DNA of 64,000 nucleotides, from assembly GCA_004028795.1 (NCBI GenBank), contig SAIW01000007.1, forward strand, positions 186,001 to 250,000, read 5' to 3'. Shown one piece after another: positions 34,396-41,816 of this stretch (position 1 is its first letter; every line of letters starts with the position of its first letter). A program made the position numbers and the translations under genes. The notes beneath the pieces are model-generated. The model was not told the origin of the DNA. It saw only the letters and a list, made by a program, of their open reading frames with translations, and did not search any database. The stretch is from Chitinophagaceae bacterium (lineage in GTDB: Bacteria; Bacteroidota; Bacteroidia; Chitinophagales; Chitinophagaceae).

Positions 34396-36096
34396 ATGAA
34401 AAAATATTTTAATAAAATCACATTCTACATTTGCTCTGCATTATTTATAATGTTCAGCTCTTGCCAGAAAAAATTGGATGAAGCTTATGCTAATCCCAAT
34501 GCATTGGTTGAAGAACCGGTAGAAACCATTTTACCAAGTTTAATCGGTAACTTTTTAGGAAGTGGTTCAGCAGCCGGCAGTAGTTACGGCTTAGGTGGAG
34601 ATATGCTTTTAATTGGCAGGTACATTCAATTCTGGGGTACCTATTCAACTTCCTCATCACCTATTTCATTAACCTCAGCAAACCAATCAAACTATGATGC
34701 GATGGGTGGAACTGTAGGTACGAGTGATAACTTAGGTTCATTATGGGGTGCATTTTACTATGGTCAAGGTCAGAATTTGAATAAGGTTATTACATGGGCT
34801 TCAAGAGATGGTAAATGGGATTATGTTGGCGTAGCCCAAGCTATCAGAGCCTGGGGTTGGTTATCTCTTGGCAATGAATATGGAGATGCTATCGTAGTAA
34901 AAGAAGCATTCGATCAAAGTCGCCAGCAATTCGATTATGATCCGGAATCTCTTGCTTACGATTCATGCCGTGCAGCCTGCTTAAATGCATTAACCAATTT
35001 AAGCAGAACAGATGGAGCTGTTAGTCAGGCTAATCTGGCTGTCGGCGATCAATATTTTTATAATGGAGATGTAAATAAGTGGAAAAAATTTGTTTATGGA
35101 ATTTTAGCAAGGTCTTATGCCTATTTAAGTAATAAAGCAGATTATAAACCGGATTCAGTTATTAAATATACCCAGTTAGCCATGACTGCAAATGCGGATA
35201 ATGCTACCTGTAAATTCATGGCAAGTGGGGCACAGTCGGGTGCGTACAGTTATCTTGGTATATTCAGAGGCAATGTGGGTTCTATAAGACAAGGAGCCTA
35301 CATAGCAAACTTATTGAACGGTGCAAACAGTACTTTCCCGACGAGTACTTTAGACCCGAGAGCTCCTTATTTATTGCAGCCAAATCCCAATGGCACTTAT
35401 AAAGGAATTATTCCCTGGAATGGTGGTGCAGAAATTAGTGCTACAAATGATAAACCTAATAATTTTTGGGGTGGTATTTATTCAGTGACAACCAGCCCGG
35501 CAAACGAAAATAACTGCAGGTATTTATTCAGAAATGCAGCAGAATTCCCTATTATGACGGCATCAGAAATGCAATTTCTTTTAGCAGAAGCATATTTAAG
35601 AAAAGGTAATGCAGCTTCAGCATTAGGTGCATATAAAAATGCAATCAGCTTAAATTTTGATATGTTGATGAACTCATATTCAACCAATATTCCTTCTGCT
35701 AATTTGTTAACTACTGCTGCCAGAGATGCCTATTTAGCTAACACACAAATTGTACCTGCAAGCCCAAGCAGTTTAACACTGTCTATGATAATGTTGCAGA
35801 AGTATATTGCTCTTTATGGTTGGGGTATTCATGAAACATGGACCGATATGCGTAGATATCACTACACTGACATCGATCCTGCTACAAGTAAGCAAGTGTA
35901 TGCTGATTTTACAATACCTCCCGGAGCCAGTTTATTTACAAATAACGGTGGTAAACCTGTTTATGTGGCTAGGCCAAGATATAATTCTGAGTTTCTATAT
36001 AACATCCCATCTCTTAAATTGGTTGGTGTTTTAGATGGATCAGGAGCTCAGGTAGCCAATTATCATACAACAGAATGTTGGTTTTCAAAAAAATAA
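34396..36096 (+). CDS. SusD/RagB family nutrient-binding lipoprotein
   Basis: 566 residues. Lipoprotein signal with lipobox FSSC (Cys23) followed by QKKLDEAYANPNA, the N-terminus usual in the SusD-like_2 subgroup. TPR-type helices include 'AIRAWGWLSLGNEYGDAIVV' and 'MTASEMQFLLAEAYLRKGNAASALGAY', and the C-terminus 'WGIHETWTDMRRYHYTDIDP' and 'VARPRYNSEFLYNIPS' fits the family. It forms the lid on the SusC barrel at the cell surface. The DUF4397 gene follows 20 bp downstream. Confidence 0.96.
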   Translation: MKKYFNKITFYICSALFIMFSSCQKKLDEAYANPNALVEEPVETILPSLIGNFLGSGSAAGSSYGLGGDMLLIGRYIQFWGTYSTSSSPISLTSANQSNYDAMGGTVGTSDNLGSLWGAFYYGQGQNLNKVITWASRDGKWDYVGVAQAIRAWGWLSLGNEYGDAIVVKEAFDQSRQQFDYDPESLAYDSCRAACLNALTNLSRTDGAVSQANLAVGDQYFYNGDVNKWKKFVYGILARSYAYLSNKADYKPDSVIKYTQLAMTANADNATCKFMASGAQSGAYSYLGIFRGNVGSIRQGAYIANLLNGANSTFPTSTLDPRAPYLLQPNPNGTYKGIIPWNGGAEISATNDKPNNFWGGIYSVTTSPANENNCRYLFRNAAEFPIMTASEMQFLLAEAYLRKGNAASALGAYKNAISLNFDMLMNSYSTNIPSANLLTTAARDAYLANTQIVPASPSSLTLSMIMLQKYIALYGWGIHETWTDMRRYHYTDIDPATSKQVYADFTIPPGASLFTNNGGKPVYVARPRYNSEFLYNIPSLKLVGVLDGSGAQVANYHTTECWFSKK

Positions 36097-36116
36097 TCAA
36101 TTTAAAATTCACAATA

Positions 36117-36854
36117 ATGAATACAACATATTTTAAAACTGTTTTTTGCTTACTGGCAGTTATTACTGTACTAGCTTGTAATAAAGACATTCAAAATAAA
36201 GCAGACTATAGTTTGTATCCCGGTACTGCTAATGCAGCTTATGTTAAAGTAGTAAGTGCTACTGTAGGTGCAACAAGAAACTATGTTTATAATTCAGCAT
36301 TAACACCCTTAACAGGTGCAGCAATAGCTTTTGGAGGAACTGCTCCTTCTTCCAATTCATATTTTGTAGTTAATGCAGGTTCTAATGTAGTTTTTATTAA
36401 AGATACTTTACCTACAACTACACAAGCCCCTTTAATTGTTAGTGCTTCTTTCGATCCGGGATCTTATTACAGTATTTTTACTTATGATACTACTACTACA
36501 ATAAAGTATGCTTTAGTGCAAGATGTAATGCCAGCGGTTGTTGATACAGCTGCCAGAGTTAGAATAGTAAACTTAGCAAGAGGTGCTACAAAAAATATTG
36601 ATGTGTTTTCTAAAGTGATGAACACAACCATTTTCTCAAATGTATCTCCGGCAACTATCGGTACTTTTATTCCTTATACTTCAAAATTGAACGATACCTT
36701 ATATGTAAGAGAAGCGGGAACAACAAATCTGTTATATCAGCTGAATGGGTTCTTACCCGATCAAAAGCGTTATTACAGTTTAGTTTTCAGAGGAAGACAA
36801 GATGTTTCAAGCGGAGCAATAGCAAGAACACTCAGCCCATTTACCAATTATTAA
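36117..36854 (+). CDS. DUF4397 domain-containing lipoprotein
   Basis: 245 residues from ATG 36117 (an upstream in-frame Met at 36075 lies inside the SusD-like gene). Lipoprotein signal with lipobox VLAC (Cys20). Two DUF4397-type segments are visible, 'AAYVKVVSATVGATRNYVYNS' and 'ARVRIVNLARGATKNIDVFS', the pattern of a duplicated beta-sandwich used for surface binding or adhesion. As third gene of the SusC/SusD operon it may be an accessory surface glycan- or substrate-binding protein. A strong terminator follows. Confidence 0.85.
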   Translation: MNTTYFKTVFCLLAVITVLACNKDIQNKADYSLYPGTANAAYVKVVSATVGATRNYVYNSALTPLTGAAIAFGGTAPSSNSYFVVNAGSNVVFIKDTLPTTTQAPLIVSASFDPGSYYSIFTYDTTTTIKYALVQDVMPAVVDTAARVRIVNLARGATKNIDVFSKVMNTTIFSNVSPATIGTFIPYTSKLNDTLYVREAGTTNLLYQLNGFLPDQKRYYSLVFRGRQDVSSGAIARTLSPFTNY

Positions 36855-36893
36855 ATTGTATTTTAGGTTAGCATTTTACAACACTGATAAAAC

Positions 36894-36923
36894 AAAAAAG
36901 CCTCATTATTATGAGGCTTTTTT
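36894..36923 (+). terminator. Intrinsic terminator closing the SusC/SusD operon
   Basis: AAAAAAGCCTCAT (36894-36906) and ATGAGGCTTTTTT (36911-36923) pair over 13 bp with a TATT loop. As A- and T-runs flank both sides it can also serve the convergent YHS gene. Confidence 0.92.
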
Positions 36924-36940
36924 AGTTAACAAGCTTAAAA

Positions 36941-37243
36941 CTATTTTTTCAATGCTGCAGCTGAAACAAGTTGTGCAGGATTTTTTAAAAACTGTTCTTT
37001 GCATTCTTTAGAGCAAAAACCAAACTTCTTTCCATTATAACTTACTGTATCGCCAATGCCTGCTGTTAAAGGCATTCCACAGGCCGGGTCCTTTGTATTA
37101 TCAACAATGCGGATGTCTATTGATTGAGGCACATCACTTTGCATAGCAGCTGAATCTTTCTTTTCATGTTTAGGCTGTTCGTTATTATTACAGGCAACAG
37201 CTATGGTAGTAATACCAAAAATTATAAGGGCAATCTTTTTCAT
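36941..37243 (-). CDS. YHS-domain lipoprotein
   Basis: 100 residues. Lipobox IAVAC (Cys18) then an Asn/Lys-rich tether. The YHS domain is 'DPACGMPLTAGIGDTVSYNG' followed by 'KKFGFCSKECKEQFLKNP', with three Cys that in this family bind transition metals, often copper. It is alone on its strand between the SusCD terminator and ispD. A periplasmic or surface metal-binding role is likely; which metal is not known. Confidence 0.9.
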   Translation of the reverse strand: MKKIALIIFGITTIAVACNNNEQPKHEKKDSAAMQSDVPQSIDIRIVDNTKDPACGMPLTAGIGDTVSYNGKKFGFCSKECKEQFLKNPAQLVSAAALKK

Positions 37244-37343
37244 AAAGTAGTTTTTTTCAAAGATAGAATAACAATTGTTTTGAACTATGATTATGTGTTG
37301 AGGTAAAGTTAATGTTATGTAAATGCAATTATCTTCGCTTTAA

Positions 37344-38033
37344 ATGACGAATAAGCTTAAGAAAATTGCCGTAATTGTTGCGGGTGGTTCAGGCTCAAGA
37401 ATGGGTAGCGAATTACCTAAACAATTTTTATTGTTAAAAGGTAAACCGCTGTTGTGGCATAGTATTAAAGCTTTTACAGATGCTTATAACGATATCACAA
37501 TTGTGTTGGTGTTACCCAAAGAACACCTTGAAAAAGGAGAGGACATCATTAAAGAATTTAATACGGATATAGTTGTCACTGAAGGAGGCAGTACCCGTTT
37601 TCATTCTGTACAAAATGGTTTGCAATATGTAGAGAAACAAAGTATTGTTTTTGTACATGATGCGGTGCGATGCTTATTGACTGCGGATTTAATTAAACGT
37701 TGTTATGAGCAAGCAGAGAAAAACGGTAATGCGGTACCCGCTGTAGCTGCAACCGATAGTATCAGAATTATTGTTAATGGAAAAAATAAAGTTGCAGATA
37801 GAAATAATGTAAGAATTATTCAAACACCGCAGGTATTCAAATCTTTCCCTTTATTGGCTGCATTTAAATTGCCCTACAATGAAAGCTTTACAGACGAAGC
37901 ATCAGTAGTGGAAGCAGCCGGTAATGAAATTTTTTTAATTGAAGGTGAATACGATAACATAAAAATTACCCGACCTATCGATTTGATAATTGCTGAAAAA
38001 ATTCTGGATGAAAGAAAGCTTACTAATGCTTAA
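37344..38033 (+). CDS. ispD: 2-C-methyl-D-erythritol 4-phosphate cytidylyltransferase
   Basis: 229 residues. Third step of the MEP isoprenoid pathway. The CTP site is 'VIVAGGSGSRMGSELPKQFL' (Gly-rich loop, Arg, Lys); later 'FVHDAVRCLL', 'VPAVAATDSIR', 'RNNVRIIQTPQVF' and 'FTDEASVVEAAG' match the family in order. The last 11 bp overlap the 3' end of the convergent acyltransferase gene. Confidence 0.96.
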   Translation: MTNKLKKIAVIVAGGSGSRMGSELPKQFLLLKGKPLLWHSIKAFTDAYNDITIVLVLPKEHLEKGEDIIKEFNTDIVVTEGGSTRFHSVQNGLQYVEKQSIVFVHDAVRCLLTADLIKRCYEQAEKNGNAVPAVAATDSIRIIVNGKNKVADRNNVRIIQTPQVFKSFPLLAAFKLPYNESFTDEASVVEAAGNEIFLIEGEYDNIKITRPIDLIIAEKILDERKLTNA

Positions 38034-38937
38034 TTAATTTTAGCGGAAACGGTAAATTATTAAAATGCCAATGAAAATAAGGTTGATTTTGGGCTCCGAA
38101 TTTTTCATAAAAATTTTTGATTCCTTCTATATTACTTCCTTCAAAATCAAATAACCTGTTTTGATGAGCTAATTCTTTAAACAGATTATCGTACAAAAAA
38201 TAATTCGCATCTGTTTGTCTGCCTTGTGGCGAAGTATAATTAATAAGGTTATAGTATCGCTTATTGTCTTTTAAAAGCAGAGCAAGACTTAGTAATTCAT
38301 TTTTATGATTAATTACTTTTCTAATCAGCACTTTATCTTGTTGCGATAAAGTGTTACATAAATTAAGTAAGTTGAAAAAGTCTTTATCGGTTACATGCGT
38401 TAAATTCTTTTCATTGTAAGATTGATATAAAGCTATGGCTTCTTCAATATTATTTGATGAAATATAGGCACAGCCTGCTTTTTCAGCTTTATGTAAACTG
38501 TAGTTAACAGAAGAATGGTAATTTTTTTTTATGCTTGTATAATCGGTATTTAAATCAATAATAAAATTATTCCTTCTTGTAACTCCCGTTTCAGTTTCAA
38601 CAAAATCATTTTGGTAGTTGAAAAAAATATCTCCGTATTTAAAACATTGCTTTATGTGTTGAAGTATTAAATGCTGATTATCTGCTTTTCCAATCAGGCC
38701 TGATTGCTGAACAAACGGAGGAATATATAAATACCGTAAACCGAATTTTCTTTTTACAGGTAATGGCAATATTGCTTCATAATCATTAATAACAAGAGCT
38801 AAGCAGTTAGTGCATATCAAGTTTAAATAAGTGAACGAGGAGTATATTAAACCGTTATCATTTACAGCCACAATAGTATCCCACTTAGTACGATTTACTT
38901 TTTCAAGCGGAATTATTTGTGCTGAAAAGGGTTGCAT
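38023..38937 (-). CDS. FemAB/GNAT-type acyltransferase-like protein
   Basis: 304 residues. The arrangement of two GNAT-like halves fits FemAB/BioF2-like proteins: 'AILPLPVKRKFGLRYLYIPPFVQQSGLIG' in the first (in parts), 'NYHSSVNYSLHKAEKAG' in the middle, and 'LLKDNKRYYNLINYTSPQG...ANYFLYDNLFKELA...FDFEGSNIEGIKNFYEKFGA' in the second. Such enzymes acylate or aminoacylate cell-surface sugars and peptidoglycan. It begins 1 bp after the sugar transferase stop, so it probably modifies the same glycan. Confidence 0.75.
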   Translation of the reverse strand: MQPFSAQIIPLEKVNRTKWDTIVAVNDNGLIYSSFTYLNLICTNCLALVINDYEAILPLPVKRKFGLRYLYIPPFVQQSGLIGKADNQHLILQHIKQCFKYGDIFFNYQNDFVETETGVTRRNNFIIDLNTDYTSIKKNYHSSVNYSLHKAEKAGCAYISSNNIEEAIALYQSYNEKNLTHVTDKDFFNLLNLCNTLSQQDKVLIRKVINHKNELLSLALLLKDNKRYYNLINYTSPQGRQTDANYFLYDNLFKELAHQNRLFDFEGSNIEGIKNFYEKFGAQNQPYFHWHFNNLPFPLKLIKH

Positions 38938-38938
38938 A

Positions 38939-39562
38939 TTATTTGCCTTTTCCGGTAAAAACTATGGCTATTGTTTGCAGTATTATTTTGCAATCTTTCA
39001 AAGCAGAATTGTTTTCTGCATATTGAATATCAAACTGCATTCTTTCTATCATTTGTTCAATAGTTGAAGCATAACCATAATTAACCATACCTGCAGAAGT
39101 TAAGCCCGGCTTCAATTTTAAAAGGTTGTTGTAATTAATTCCTTCAGCTTCAATTAAATTAATAAAGTATTTTCTTTCCGGTCTTGGCCCTACAAAATTC
39201 ATGTTACCCTTAATAATATTCAACAGTTGTGGTAATTCATCAATCTTAAATTTCCGCATAAACTTACCCCAGACAGTAATTCTTAAATCATTTTTATCAG
39301 AAAGTAAAGGCCCGTTTTTTTCTGCATCAACATGCATGCTTCTGAACTTATAAATAGTAAAAGGCTTGCCTTGTAAACCTATCCTTTCCTGTTGGTAAAT
39401 AATGCTTCCTTTAGAACTTAATTTAGTAATAATTGCTATAAGTATCAATAGCGGTAAAAGAATGATTACCAATACTAAGGCTAACAATAAATTGATAACT
39501 CTTTTAATAAAAAGTCTGCTTACAGATACATGCAATGGTTCCTCAGTCATTAGCAATTCCAT
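38939..39562 (-). CDS. Bacterial sugar transferase (polyprenyl-phosphate phosphoglycosyl transferase)
   Basis: 207 residues from the ATG at 39562, 1 bp after the oxidoreductase stop; the open frame runs further up but inside that gene. One membrane anchor ('RVINLLLALVLVIILLPLLI') precedes the catalytic block 'YQQERIGLQGKPFTIYKFRSM' (in parts), 'KIDELPQLLNIIKGNMNFVGPRPE'. These enzymes put the first sugar phosphate on undecaprenyl phosphate for capsule or O-chain. Short, PglC-like version without the WcaJ N-terminal part. Middle gene of a three-gene set. Confidence 0.95.
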   Translation of the reverse strand: MELLMTEEPLHVSVSRLFIKRVINLLLALVLVIILLPLLILIAIITKLSSKGSIIYQQERIGLQGKPFTIYKFRSMHVDAEKNGPLLSDKNDLRITVWGKFMRKFKIDELPQLLNIIKGNMNFVGPRPERKYFINLIEAEGINYNNLLKLKPGLTSAGMVNYGYASTIEQMIERMQFDIQYAENNSALKDCKIILQTIAIVFTGKGK

Positions 39563-39563
39563 T

Positions 39564-40538
39564 TCACTCAGCAATATTAGTCTTGTTAATTTTCGCAATA
39601 ATTTGATGTGCCACCTGCATTGCCAATAAGCCATCAATTTCACTAACAACAGGTGTGGTGTTGTTATTAATAGCATCAACAAAGCTTTGTAATTCTAATT
39701 TTATGGCATTGGCTTGTGGTATTACGGGAGATGCTACTGCCAACGTTTTTTTACCAGTCGGTGTTTCTAAATCAAATTCAAAAACATTGGTATCGCTGTC
39801 TTCTTTCAGCTTAATAATTTCTGTTTTCTTTTCTAAAAAATCTAAACCTATATAAGCATCTTTCTGAAACAACCTTACTTTACGCATTTTCTTCATGCTT
39901 ATTCTGCTGCTGGTAAGGTTAGCCACACAACCATTATTAAATTCAATTCTTACGTTGGCAATATCAGGTGTATCAGTCATTACGGCAACACCGCTTGCAT
40001 AAATATGTTTTACATCACTCTTCACTAAGCTTAAAATAATATCAATATCATGAATCATTAAATCCAATATCACACTCACTTCTGTACCACGTGGATTAAA
40101 CTGAGCCAACCTGTGCACCTCAATAAACATCGGGTTTAAAGGCATGCCTTTAATAGCTAAAAAAGCGGGATTAAACCTTTCAACATGACCAACCTGAAAT
40201 TTTACATTCGCTTCTCTAACCATGTTTACCAATTGCTTGGCTTCATCAATGGTATGTGTTAGTGGCTTTTCTACAAATACATGTTTACCTTTACGAACAG
40301 CCTGCATACATATTTCAAAATGCTTATCCGTAGGTACAACCACATCAATAATATCGCAAGAGTCTATTAATTTTTCTTCATCCATAAAACGCTTCAAACC
40401 ATAATCTGCACTAACCTGTTTGGCATTATCGTTATTCGGGTCAAAAAAACCAACCAGCTTTACCTCTTCAATTTCTTTCCAGTTATTCAAATGAAATTTC
40501 CCTAAATGTCCAACACCAAAAACACCAACTTTAAGCAT
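39564..40538 (-). CDS. Gfo/Idh/MocA family NAD(P)-dependent sugar oxidoreductase
   Basis: 324 residues. Rossmann motif 'VGVFGVGHLGKFHLNNW' at the N-terminus, catalytic-site 'HVFVEKPLTHTIDEAK' (Glu-Lys-Pro) and C-terminal substrate domain with 'VILDLMIHDIDIILSL' (the conserved His-Asp). Members oxidise or epimerise nucleotide sugars. It leads the operon with the sugar transferase and FemAB-like gene at 1-bp gaps, so it likely makes or alters the sugar used there. Confidence 0.93.
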   Translation of the reverse strand: MLKVGVFGVGHLGKFHLNNWKEIEEVKLVGFFDPNNDNAKQVSADYGLKRFMDEEKLIDSCDIIDVVVPTDKHFEICMQAVRKGKHVFVEKPLTHTIDEAKQLVNMVREANVKFQVGHVERFNPAFLAIKGMPLNPMFIEVHRLAQFNPRGTEVSVILDLMIHDIDIILSLVKSDVKHIYASGVAVMTDTPDIANVRIEFNNGCVANLTSSRISMKKMRKVRLFQKDAYIGLDFLEKKTEIIKLKEDSDTNVFEFDLETPTGKKTLAVASPVIPQANAIKLELQSFVDAINNNTTPVVSEIDGLLAMQVAHQIIAKINKTNIAE

Positions 40539-40677
40539 AGTAAAAATTTAGCCTGTAAAGATAATTATTAGCAAAAGTGAATGTAAGCTAAAATTATATT
40601 GTGGATAGTTTTGTGTAACCGGCTTTTGTATTTTATAGTATCGCTTGTGTAGCCTGTACTGAGCGAAGTCGAAGTAT

Positions 40678-40709
40678 CGCATCCCGAAGTTTCGGGATAC
40701 GTTCTGTTC
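40678..40709 (+). repeat. Dispersed CGCATCCCGAAG hairpin element, copy 1
   Basis: ATCCCGAA and TTCGGGAT form an 8-bp stem (40681-40698), then ACGTTCTGTTC. The 32-bp element recurs with one deletion and one substitution at 59119-59149. Just upstream is ACTGAGCGAAGTCGAAGT, another repeat-like word. The element ends 9 bp before the stop of the gene at 40719. Confidence 0.8.
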
Positions 40710-40718
40710 ATTATGCAG

Positions 40719-41438
40719 CTATGCACTATAAGTAGTAATATACCTTACTAAACATCTTTTAGCAACAGGCAACAAAGTTTCTTCTATGGGAAAACTCATG
40801 TCTGTTTCTACGGCATATACAGCCGGGTTGGGCAATTCGGTTTTGTTTTTCAGCAAGGCAGCTTTTATGTTTTGATAAGTATTGGCATAACTGCGTTGCC
40901 AAACATCTATAAACTCTGTTTTAATACTTCTGTATTTGGCATCATGCTTTTCAAACATGCTTAAACGGTATTGATATACCCAGGTATTTTTTGTTTTGCC
41001 TTCGCATAAAAAGAAATAACCTTCATTATTTTCCAAAGGCATAATACCAACGGGTTCAATGGTTAATTTGTTTTCTACAAACTCATAAATCTCGCTGCCG
41101 CTGGTAATGGTTCTTTGCATGGTTGAAGCCGAGTAGTTAATAATATCTTCCAGTTCTGCCATTAAATCATCATCTTCAATCATGTTTTCGTACAATACCT
41201 GTAATTGCTGTAATTGAACACCCGTAAGCTTTTTAGGAAAATGCTCCTGCAAATATTTTTTATTTTCTCTGAAGGCAATGATATTGTTATAGTGAAAAAT
41301 TACATCTGCTAATTGCGGATATAATTTGTTAGCGGTAAAGTACTTATTTACTTCCTGCAGGTAGGCGAGTAGGGTATATTTCTTTAATTCAAAATCTATA
41401 TAACCATCTGCAAACCATGTTTGTGACAACGTTTTCAT
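40719..41438 (-). CDS. Conserved hypothetical protein
   Basis: 239 residues, soluble, no signal peptide. I do not recognise a family. It is helical in the first 120 residues ('LAYLQEVNKYFTANKLYP', 'LTGVQLQQLQVLYENMIEDDD') and more beta-like after, with 'NEGYFFLCEGKTKNTWVYQYRLSMFE'. The codon usage and composition match its housekeeping neighbours, so it is probably a vertical gene of this lineage. It is separated by 180 bp from the oxidoreductase operon and by ~380 bp from the accessory unit at 41.8 kb. Confidence 0.7.
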   Translation of the reverse strand: MKTLSQTWFADGYIDFELKKYTLLAYLQEVNKYFTANKLYPQLADVIFHYNNIIAFRENKKYLQEHFPKKLTGVQLQQLQVLYENMIEDDDLMAELEDIINYSASTMQRTITSGSEIYEFVENKLTIEPVGIMPLENNEGYFFLCEGKTKNTWVYQYRLSMFEKHDAKYRSIKTEFIDVWQRSYANTYQNIKAALLKNKTELPNPAVYAVETDMSFPIEETLLPVAKRCLVRYITTYSA

Positions 41439-41642
41439 ATAATGAATTTAGATGTTTCAATTTACTGAATAGATGGGTTGAAACAAACTATTGTTTATTC
41501 ACATAATGTTAAAAATAGAAGCATGATAGAATGATTGTGAAAAAAATGCTACTTAGCGTAAGCCAATGTTGTGTGTGCTTCACCAATATTTTTTATAACA
41601 ATATACTAATTGGAGATATTGTATTTTCAATGGTATCAATAC

Positions 41643-41732
41643 GCAATGTCCCTTACAGGAGACATTGCTATGAAAGAAGTTAAAGTTTTGGTGGCGTGCA
41701 TAGCAATGCCCCTTAGAGGAGACTTTGCTATG
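41643..41732. repeat. Two 30-bp direct repeats with internal palindromes
   Basis: Units start GCAATG(T/C)CCCTTA and end TTGCTATG, agree at 27 of 30 positions, and begin 60 bp apart. The first contains CAATGTC/GACATTG arms (41644-41650, 41661-41667); the second lies within CATAGCAA/TTGCTATG arms (41699-41706, 41725-41732). They look like mobile palindromic repeat units rather than gene parts. Confidence 0.75.
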
Positions 41733-41738
41733 TAGGAA

Positions 41739-41799
41739 AATACTCTCTTAAAAAATGCTTACGGCGTTGGCTTGTGCGTTTTTTAAGAGAGTATTTTTT
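41739..41799. terminator. Large bidirectional hairpin, terminator of the accessory unit
   Basis: AATACTCTCTTAAAAAATGC (41739-41758) pairs with 41776-41795 over 20 bp with a single mismatch; 17-nt loop; Ts follow on the plus strand (to 41799) and TTTTCC on the minus strand. It sits 17 bp beyond the stop of the HEPN-like gene, which it would terminate. Confidence 0.8.
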
Positions 41800-41816
41800 G
41801 TGTGTTGGTTTTCAAT

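Larger units (their letters stand above)
41439..41816. other. 378-bp gene-free stretch with repeated hairpins
   Basis: No credible reading frame. The left 200 bp are AT-rich and featureless. The right half holds two 30-bp units (41643-41672 and 41703-41732) and a large hairpin (41739-41795), described separately. It forms the left margin of the accessory unit 41817-44290. Confidence 0.7.

Noticed and set aside
40539-40718. tRNA or small RNA gene
   Set aside because: The hairpin ATCCCGAA/TTCGGGAT is not a T-arm, and the element is repeated at 59.1 kb; no acceptor stem or anticodon arm was found.
41643-41732. CRISPR array
   Set aside because: The two 30-bp units with a 30-bp gap look CRISPR-like, but there are only two, they differ at three positions, the 'spacer' is not repeated, and no cas gene is present.
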